Origin: Acidobacteriota bacterium
GTDB lineage: Bacteria > Acidobacteriota > Terriglobia > Terriglobales > Acidobacteriaceae
DNA: 64,000 nt
Assembly (NCBI GenBank): GCA_013289765.1
Contig: JABCZI010000004.1
Location: 186,001-250,000 of the forward strand
Direction of reading: 5' to 3'
Shown in pieces: positions 63,924 through 64,000 of this stretch. A program made the position numbers and the translations under genes. The stretch's first letter is position 1. The number at the start of each line of letters is the position of its first letter. The notes under the pieces were generated by a model, which was not told where the DNA came from, did no database searches, and was given only the letters and a program-made list of their open reading frames with translations.

Positions 63924-64000
63924 CGAAGTACTGCGGCCGCTCCCATCCCATTCCTCCCCTACATCGCTGAGTATTCCCTCTAAAAGACTTTGAAGTCTGC

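Overview
The window looks like a chromosomal segment of a member of the Acidobacteriota (Terriglobia / Koribacter-like). This is inferred from gene families and repeats, not from a marker gene. Supporting features are paired VWFA-related secreted proteins, a CarboxypepD-reg/TonB-like outer membrane protein, an Hfq with a long N-terminal extension, a cysteine-containing protein family that I know mainly from acidobacterial genomes, an alternative complex III plus caa3 oxidase operon, GC-rich coding sequence with frequent GTG/TTG starts, and many small intergenic palindromes. I saw no rRNA, tRNA, CRISPR array, transposase or phage genes.

Layout. 1-2.4 kb: the edge of a minus-strand pair (FAD oxidoreductase, class III aminotransferase) and a small c-type cytochrome. 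2.6-9.7 kb: a TonB-receptor-like protein, a Tat-signal aminotransferase, a VOC protein and two divergent VWA proteins. 9.9-19 kb: the Ras-like GTPase MglA, a porin-like barrel, small envelope proteins, a probable cupin remnant, a phosphodiesterase-type enzyme, a frameshifted beta-propeller gene and small secreted or membrane proteins. 19-26.3 kb: a stand-alone ClpB-like AAA ATPase, a putative glycoside hydrolase (DUF4015), a phospholipase C-type lipoprotein and a repeat-rich gap.

26.4-33.6 kb: IlvE, a Phd/VapC toxin-antitoxin pair, an HxlR-controlled redox module (AzoR, DoxX, CDGSH), Hfq, an MFS transporter, a Rieske oxygenase and an orphan antitoxin. 33.6-39.2 kb: a small STAS-like protein, AlaRS, an LEA-like repeat protein, RecX and PilT, all on the minus strand. 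39.5-47.9 kb: HU, a site-2-protease homologue, a secreted glycosidase-like protein, a DUF155/RMND1-like membrane protein and a large FAD/Fe-S dehydrogenase.

47.98-60.7 kb is the centrepiece: a twelve-gene minus-strand operon, actA-actB-actC-actD-actE-actF, a small membrane protein, SCO, then coxII-I-III-IV. It encodes a complete quinol-to-oxygen electron path: alternative complex III takes electrons from menaquinol and passes them through cytochrome c domains to an A2-type caa3 oxidase. A TATAAT promoter with an overlapping palindrome lies upstream of actA. 60.9-63.9 kb: an aldehyde dehydrogenase and a divergent amidase.

The most unusual signal is a palindromic repeat of about 50 bp. It occurs once between genes (about 47.9 kb) and twice in frame inside genes: alaS, where it adds about 22 residues relative to E. 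coli AlaRS, and the DUF4015 gene. The two coding copies are read in different frames. This resembles the coding-invading palindromic elements known from Rickettsia.
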